Of a stretch of DNA of 40,718 bases, positions 37,401 through 40,718 are shown one piece after another. Every line of letters begins with the position of its first letter. Positions within the stretch are counted from its first letter, which is position 1. Below the pieces are notes generated by a model. The model made no database searches. It was not told the DNA's origin and saw only the letters and a list, made by a program, of their open reading frames with translations. The position numbers were made by a program, and so were the translations under genes. The stretch is from Hydrogenophaga sp. (GTDB taxonomy: Bacteria; Pseudomonadota; Gammaproteobacteria; Burkholderiales; Burkholderiaceae_C). The stretch spans positions 1 through 40,718 of the forward strand of contig JAABQG010000033.1 of NCBI GenBank assembly GCA_011391595.1, written 5' to 3'.

Positions 37401-38786
37401 ATGCCCACCCTGCCCCAGTCACCCCACAGAACGCTGACCGAGCCCAGCCGCCAGACGCCCGTTTTCGGCGAATTCGATGTCGTGGTGCTGGGCGGCGGCC
37501 CGGCCGGCATCACCGCCGCAGTGGCCGCCGCGCGAGCCGGGCAGCGCACGCTGCTGGTCGAGCGCTACGGCTTCCTCGGCGGCATGGGCACGGCGGCGGG
37601 CGTCACCAACTTCTGCGGCCTGCACGCCAAGGTGCACGGCGAGATCCGCCAGGTGGTGCACGGCCTGGCCGATGAATTGCTGGACCGCATGCGCGCCCTG
37701 AATGGGCTGAACGAGCCGCACATTCTGTTCGGCGGCCGCATCGCCGCGCAGGCCTATGACAACGCGGCCTTCAAGGTGGCCGCCGACGAACTGGTACTGG
37801 CCAGCGGCGCGCAACTGCTGTTCCACGCGCAGGCTGTGGGCGTGATGATGAATTCTGCCAGTGAAATCGGCGCGCTGCTGATCGAAACCCGCTCCGGCCG
37901 CGCGGCGGTGCTGGCGCGTTGCTTCATCGACTGCTCGGGCGACGGCGACCTGGCTGCCCAAGCGGGCGCCCCGTTCGAGAAAGGCCGGGGCGCGGACGGC
38001 GCGGGCGAGGACATGATGTACCCGTCGACCATGTTCCGCGTGCACGGCGTGGACCCGGTGCGCGCCGGCGACGCCTGGAACCACTTCGGCCGGCTGATGG
38101 ACGAGGCCGAGGCCCGCGGCCGCAAATTCGCCCGCAAGGCGCCCATCATCCGCCCACAGAAGAACCCCGCCGAATGGCGCGCCAACGTCACCCAGCTCGC
38201 CAACGCCGACGGCAGCCCGGTGGACGGCACCAACGCCCTTCAGATCAGTGCGGCCGAAGTCGAAGGCCGCCGCCAGATCGTCGATTTCTTCCGCTTCCTG
38301 CGTGAATCCGCGCCCGGCTTCGAGAATGCCTACCTGCTGGAGATTGCGCCGCAGGTCGGCATCCGCGAAACGCGCCGCCTGATCGGCGCCTACCAGCTCA
38401 CCGGCGAGGACGTGCTGCGGTGCGCCAGCTTCGAAGACAGCATCGGCGTGAACGGCTGGCCGATCGAGGAACACGCCGCCGGCACCGTGGTGTTCCGCTG
38501 GCCGCACGACCCCGCAGGCCGCGGCTACAACCAGCTCCCCTACCGAATGCTGCTGCCGCAAGGCGTGGACAACCTGCTGGTGGCGGGCCGCTGCGCCTCG
38601 ATGACGCACCTGGGCCAGTCGGCCGCGCGCGTCTCGGGCGCCTGCTTCGTGATGGGCCAGGCGGCCGGGGCGGCGGCGGCGCTGGCCCATGAAGCCGGGG
38701 TACCCCTGCACGACATCGACGTCGGGGCGCTGCAGGCACGGCTTGAAGCCGGCGGCGCCTGGCTCGGGCGTGGCGGCGGGGTGTGA
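37401..38786 (+). CDS. FAD-dependent oxidoreductase (FAD_oxidored family)
   Basis: 461 residues from the ATG at 37401, with AAAGGAAAG just upstream. The dinucleotide fold GGGPAGITAAVAAARAG (31-47) and LVERYGFLGGMGTAAGVTNFCG mark the pfam12831-type flavoproteins. CFIDCSGDGDLAAQAGAPFE and the end segment LLVAGRCASMTHLGQSAARV also belong to that group. Members are mostly uncharacterised and often flagged with thiosulfohydrolase or xanthan-lyase-like names. No partner genes are adjacent, so the substrate is unknown. The following region holds a repeat copy. Confidence 0.88.
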   Translation: MPTLPQSPHRTLTEPSRQTPVFGEFDVVVLGGGPAGITAAVAAARAGQRTLLVERYGFLGGMGTAAGVTNFCGLHAKVHGEIRQVVHGLADELLDRMRALNGLNEPHILFGGRIAAQAYDNAAFKVAADELVLASGAQLLFHAQAVGVMMNSASEIGALLIETRSGRAAVLARCFIDCSGDGDLAAQAGAPFEKGRGADGAGEDMMYPSTMFRVHGVDPVRAGDAWNHFGRLMDEAEARGRKFARKAPIIRPQKNPAEWRANVTQLANADGSPVDGTNALQISAAEVEGRRQIVDFFRFLRESAPGFENAYLLEIAPQVGIRETRRLIGAYQLTGEDVLRCASFEDSIGVNGWPIEEHAAGTVVFRWPHDPAGRGYNQLPYRMLLPQGVDNLLVAGRCASMTHLGQSAARVSGACFVMGQAAGAAAALAHEAGVPLHDIDVGALQARLEAGGAWLGRGGGV

Positions 38787-38795
38787 ACCGCAGCC

Positions 38796-38856
38796 GCATC
38801 AAAATCAATAGCTATCAATGACCCTCCCACGCTGGAAAGTGTCATGAACACCGCAT
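38796..38856 (+). repeat. ATAGC/GACC/ACGCTGG interspersed repeat, copy 6 (intergenic)
   Basis: Core 38808-38835: ATAGC, 7 nt, GACC, 5 nt, ACGCTGG, preceded by GCATCAAAATCA and followed by AAAGTGTCA. It begins 10 nt after the oxidoreductase stop codon. Confidence 0.85.
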
Positions 38857-38905
38857 TTTTCCGGTCCTGGCCCTACATCACACCAGGGAGAAGCATCAAA
38901 ATTTT

Positions 38906-38926
38906 GTCAGATAGCCGTCAGATAGC
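38906..38926 (+). repeat. Tandem 10-nt repeat GTCAGATAGC
   Basis: Two copies, 38906-38915 and 38917-38926, one nucleotide apart, just upstream of the small hypothetical gene. Could be a regulator half-site pair or chance. Confidence 0.35.
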
Positions 38927-38947
38927 GATCTTATGCTGCACTGCAAC

Positions 38948-39271
38948 ATGCACACCTCACTCGCCATCCAGTTCGGACTCGAAGACCTGTTGGCCGACCT
39001 GCACCACGCACGCCGTAACCATGATCTTGGCCGGCTCGCCTTGCTGGCCTACTGTGAAGTCAGGGGCTGGGCGCGGCAGGCCGGCAAACCCGACATCGCC
39101 GAATGCGCCATGACGATGTTCACGGAAAACCCATCGGTCAGCAAGGAAGAGTTCCTGGCCAAGATCGACCGGCTCATCACGACCCTGGAACGGCAGCAGC
39201 AGTCGTACCAACAGTCCAGAGTCCAGTTTCCGCTCGCTGAAGCCGCTTCCAGCCAGTCTCTGGCGCGGTAA
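38948..39271 (+). CDS. Small conserved hypothetical protein
   Basis: About 107 residues from the ATG at 38948; an ATG at 38933 adds five residues, and neither has a clear ribosome-binding site. The protein is soluble and helical: LAIQFGLEDLLADLHHARRNHDLGRLALLAYCEVRGWARQ is amphipathic, and a second helix (EEFLAKIDRLITTLERQQQSYQQ) could form a coiled coil. I do not recognise a domain. Similar short proteins seem common in Comamonadaceae, from recall only. Confidence 0.6.
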   Translation: MHTSLAIQFGLEDLLADLHHARRNHDLGRLALLAYCEVRGWARQAGKPDIAECAMTMFTENPSVSKEEFLAKIDRLITTLERQQQSYQQSRVQFPLAEAASSQSLAR

Positions 39272-39579
39272 CGCGCGCTTCGCCGAAAGACTGCGCTTTC
39301 GCCGCAATGCCGCCACCTTGGGCCGGCTGATCCGTGCCAGCGCCTCGGAGACTACAACTTCGATAGCAGATAGTGACCATTCCACGCTGGAAAGTTGCCA
39401 TTTCCGCAGCGATTTCCTGCGAAAACAAGCCACAGCCCACCCGGACGCCGCCGCGTTCAGCGCCCGCCGGGACGACACCTTCGGCAGCATCGAAAAGCCG
39501 TCCAACCTGCAGTCCCGCGGAATCCTGACCCCGCAGGCGCACGACACCCGGAAGGCCGAAAGGCCGAGTCGGCTATAAA
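39272..39579. other. Region without a gene, containing repeat copy 7
   Basis: 308 nt. It holds the repeat copy at 39351-39420. A long open frame on the plus strand (39318-39578) runs through the repeat and has no recognisable protein features. Its low-quality composition suggests decayed DNA linked to the truncated gene that follows. Confidence 0.45.
39351..39420 (+). repeat. ATAGC/GACC/ACGCTGG interspersed repeat, copy 7 (intergenic)
   Basis: Core 39363-39390: ATAGC, 7 nt, GACC, ATTCC, ACGCTGG, followed by AAAGTTGCCATTTCC. This is among the best-preserved copies. Confidence 0.88.
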
Positions 39580-39879
39580 TCGGGTTCGATCCCCGGCGTG
39601 GCCAGCGGGCGCAGCCAGCGCGGCGCCCCCAATGCCAACCAGCGGCCCACCAACCTGATCATGATGAAAGGCCTGGAGGTGCTCGGCGCCTCCATGGTGG
39701 TCGCCACCGTCAACGACCCGTCCCTGCGCGCGCCCCGGCTGGCGCGCATCCTGCAATGGGTGCAGGAAGGCCGCCGCAAGCCCCATGTGTCGCGCACCTA
39801 CCCGCTGGCGGACTTCAAGGACGCCCTGCGGGCGAAATGGCAGGGCGAGGTGATCGGGGGCTGTGTGCTGCAGCCCTGA
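39574..39879 (+). pseudogene. C-terminal remnant of an MDR-type zinc-binding dehydrogenase/quinone oxidoreductase
   Basis: About 100 residues in frame (GSIPGVASGRSQRGAPNA, then LIMMKGLEVLGASMVVA, ILQWVQEGRRKPHVSRTYPL and the end FKDALRAKWQGEVIGGCVL). They match the last third of medium-chain NADPH:quinone reductase-like proteins (substrate-binding helix and final strand). The first ~220 residues, with catalytic and nucleotide-binding parts, are missing, and upstream DNA has no matching frame. It is probably a truncated pseudogene. A GTG at 39598 could start a short protein, but no ribosome-binding site supports it. Confidence 0.65.
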
Positions 39880-39905
39880 GGCGCGCGGTCAGCGGGTGCG
39901 GAATC

Positions 39906-39975
39906 AGTCCTGATTCGATAGCGGAGAGTGACCATTGCATGATGGGATACGGCCATTTTGTTCGAATTTTGAGTC
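39906..39975 (+). repeat. ATAGC/GACC/ACGCTGG interspersed repeat, copy 8 (diverged, intergenic)
   Basis: Core 39918-39945: ATAGC, 7 nt, GACC, 5 nt, ATGATGG (two changes from ACGCTGG), followed by GATACGGCCATTTTG and an AT-rich tail. Spacing is conserved although the last block has decayed. Confidence 0.7.
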
Positions 39976-40090
39976 TGTTCGACCAAAAGGCAGTGGGGCG
40001 CGGTGATCAGCCTGTCAGTTGATGCCGGGGTGACCATGACGGCAGTCCCGGGGACTGAGAGTGCGAGAGGTCATCGTCGGCTACAGACTT

Positions 40091-40247
40091 ATTCTGTTGA
40101 AAAACTCAAGACTTTCGCGTCGAATGGTATCGGATGAAAAATCGACCTCTCAGATCGGCTCAGAATCGACGATCGCGAAGTGGACAAGGGGTCGAGCACC
40201 CCTCAAAATCTGGACAAAGTCCTATTGACCGAGTTTTTCAACAGAAT
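40091..40247. mobile_element. MITE-like element or IS remnant bounded by 17-bp inverted repeats
   Basis: Perfect 17-bp terminal inverted repeats, ATTCTGTTGAAAAACTC (40091-40107) and its inverse (40231-40247), enclose 123 nt with no open frame of note. Ends with GTTGAAAAACTC are typical of some insertion sequences (I recall IS1182-like ends, unverified). No clean target duplication is seen. Confidence 0.65.
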
Positions 40248-40476
40248 TGACTGGGTGCAGTCATTCAATTCAGCTTTGCCATCGGACGCAGCCGAAACGT
40301 AGTGATCAGTCGCTGTGGTGCAGACCGGTCATTCGCTGAAACAGTTCGGATAGCCGAAACAGTCAATCAGATCGCTGAACCGCTTCTTTCTCCCCAGCCA
40401 TCAGCGATTCATCGCTTGCAGGCATTCGGGCACCAATCGGCGTCGGACAAAAAGTTGCTGGCGAAGTGGAAATTGG

Positions 40477-40718
40477 CTATGACCTGGTCGTGAACTGCCA
40501 GATGTAGTCGCTCGCGAGCGAGGTACCAGATGTGTTCTTGATCTGGCTCTTCAATACTACGGTGTACTGGGTTGCGGCCAAAAGCCGAATAGCAGGCGCA
40601 AACTGAATCGTGTAGCCGCACCAGGAGGTCACATTGTCCGTCCAACATTGATATAGATCGGAATAGGTCACCGTGCCGGCGACCAGTTGGCCTGAACCGT
40701 CGTAGAGCAGGAACGTGC
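40477..40718 (-). CDS. C-terminal end of an Ig-like-domain (Big_5 type) surface or secreted protein (5' end outside window)
   Basis: The frame is open from the window edge to the stop at 40477, about 79 residues. The pattern ...AATQYTVVLKSQIKNTSGTSL then ASDYIWQFTT is the usual end of bacterial Ig-like domains of the Big_5/SbsA type, which occur in tandem in secreted or surface proteins. Two cysteines (in YQCW and SWCGY) are unusual for such domains and may form a disulfide. The protein's nature and size cannot be judged from this fragment. Confidence 0.7.
   Translation of the reverse strand, partial: TFLLYDGSGQLVAGTVTYSDLYQCWTDNVTSWCGYTIQFAPAIRLLAATQYTVVLKSQIKNTSGTSLASDYIWQFTTRS

Larger units (their letters stand above)
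39880..40476. other. Gene-poor region with repeat copy 8 and a MITE-like element
   Basis: 597 nt without a convincing gene. It holds the repeat copy at 39906-39975 and the inverted-repeat element at 40091-40247. The rest (40248-40476) has lower GC and shows nothing else I can identify. Confidence 0.5.

Noticed and set aside
39318-39578. 86-codon open frame on the plus strand
   Set aside because: It runs through repeat copy 7 and has no family features or ribosome-binding site.
39580-39596. T-arm-like sequence CGGGTTCGATCCCCG
   Set aside because: No acceptor, D or anticodon arm fits upstream, and the bases are in frame with the dehydrogenase remnant.

Overview
The window looks like chromosomal DNA from a betaproteobacterium of the order Burkholderiales, most likely family Comamonadaceae (Rhodoferax/Polaromonas-like). 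This is inferred from high-GC codon use, the ilvB-ilvN-ilvC then pssA-leuA layout, a class I phaC-phaA-phaB operon, a full System I ccm operon, and the sigma factor/DUF3619/DUF3106/RDD cluster. Most of it is core metabolism. No prophage, CRISPR array, integron or intact insertion sequence is visible.

Layout. 1-2.4 kb: the 3' end of an aromatic/aspartate aminotransferase gene, an AsmA-like membrane protein gene, and a tRNA-Asn gene whose promoter overlaps the AsmA gene's 5' end. 2.5-6.8 kb: an exported protein, the two N-end-rule transferases aat and bpt, an IclR regulator and a PbpG-type peptidase. 6.9-13.3 kb (minus strand): branched-chain amino acid genes ilvB, ilvN, ilvC, then pssA and leuA. 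leuA is preceded by a leucine-rich leader peptide and a terminator with a matching antiterminator segment, i.e. an attenuator. 13.6-16.5 kb (plus strand): an ECF-like sigma factor translationally coupled to a one-TM protein (DUF3619) and an exported DUF3106 protein, then an RDD membrane protein and a LOG-family hydrolase. 16.5-22.8 kb: glnB, nadE, a DUF482/GNAT-like protein, an LhgO-like oxidase, an N-formylglutamate amidohydrolase and an SDR. 22.9-28.4 kb: transaldolase, phaB, phaA, phaC and a small membrane protein. 28.4-35.5 kb (minus strand): ccmABCDEFGHI for cytochrome c maturation, tightly coupled, with an FNR/Anr-like box upstream. 35.8-40.7 kb: pgeF, maiA, an FAD oxidoreductase, a small hypothetical gene, a decayed oxidoreductase fragment, a MITE-like inverted-repeat element and the 3' end of an Ig-like-domain protein gene.

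The most interesting signal is a family of short interspersed repeats. Eight copies share a rigid 28-nt core, ATAGC-N7-GACC-N5-ACGCTGG, with the same spacing in each. Four copies are intergenic and four lie inside the reading frames of conserved enzymes (nadE, the DUF482 gene, the LhgO-like gene, pgeF) without breaking them. In the three minus-strand hosts the repeat is read in one identical frame and adds a related peptide (S-V-K/E-R-S-x-x-A-I/M) at positions where I would not expect it in the family. This resembles the logic of protein-coding palindromic elements. Other items worth attention are the leuA attenuator, the possible sigma/anti-sigma cluster and the MITE-like element.
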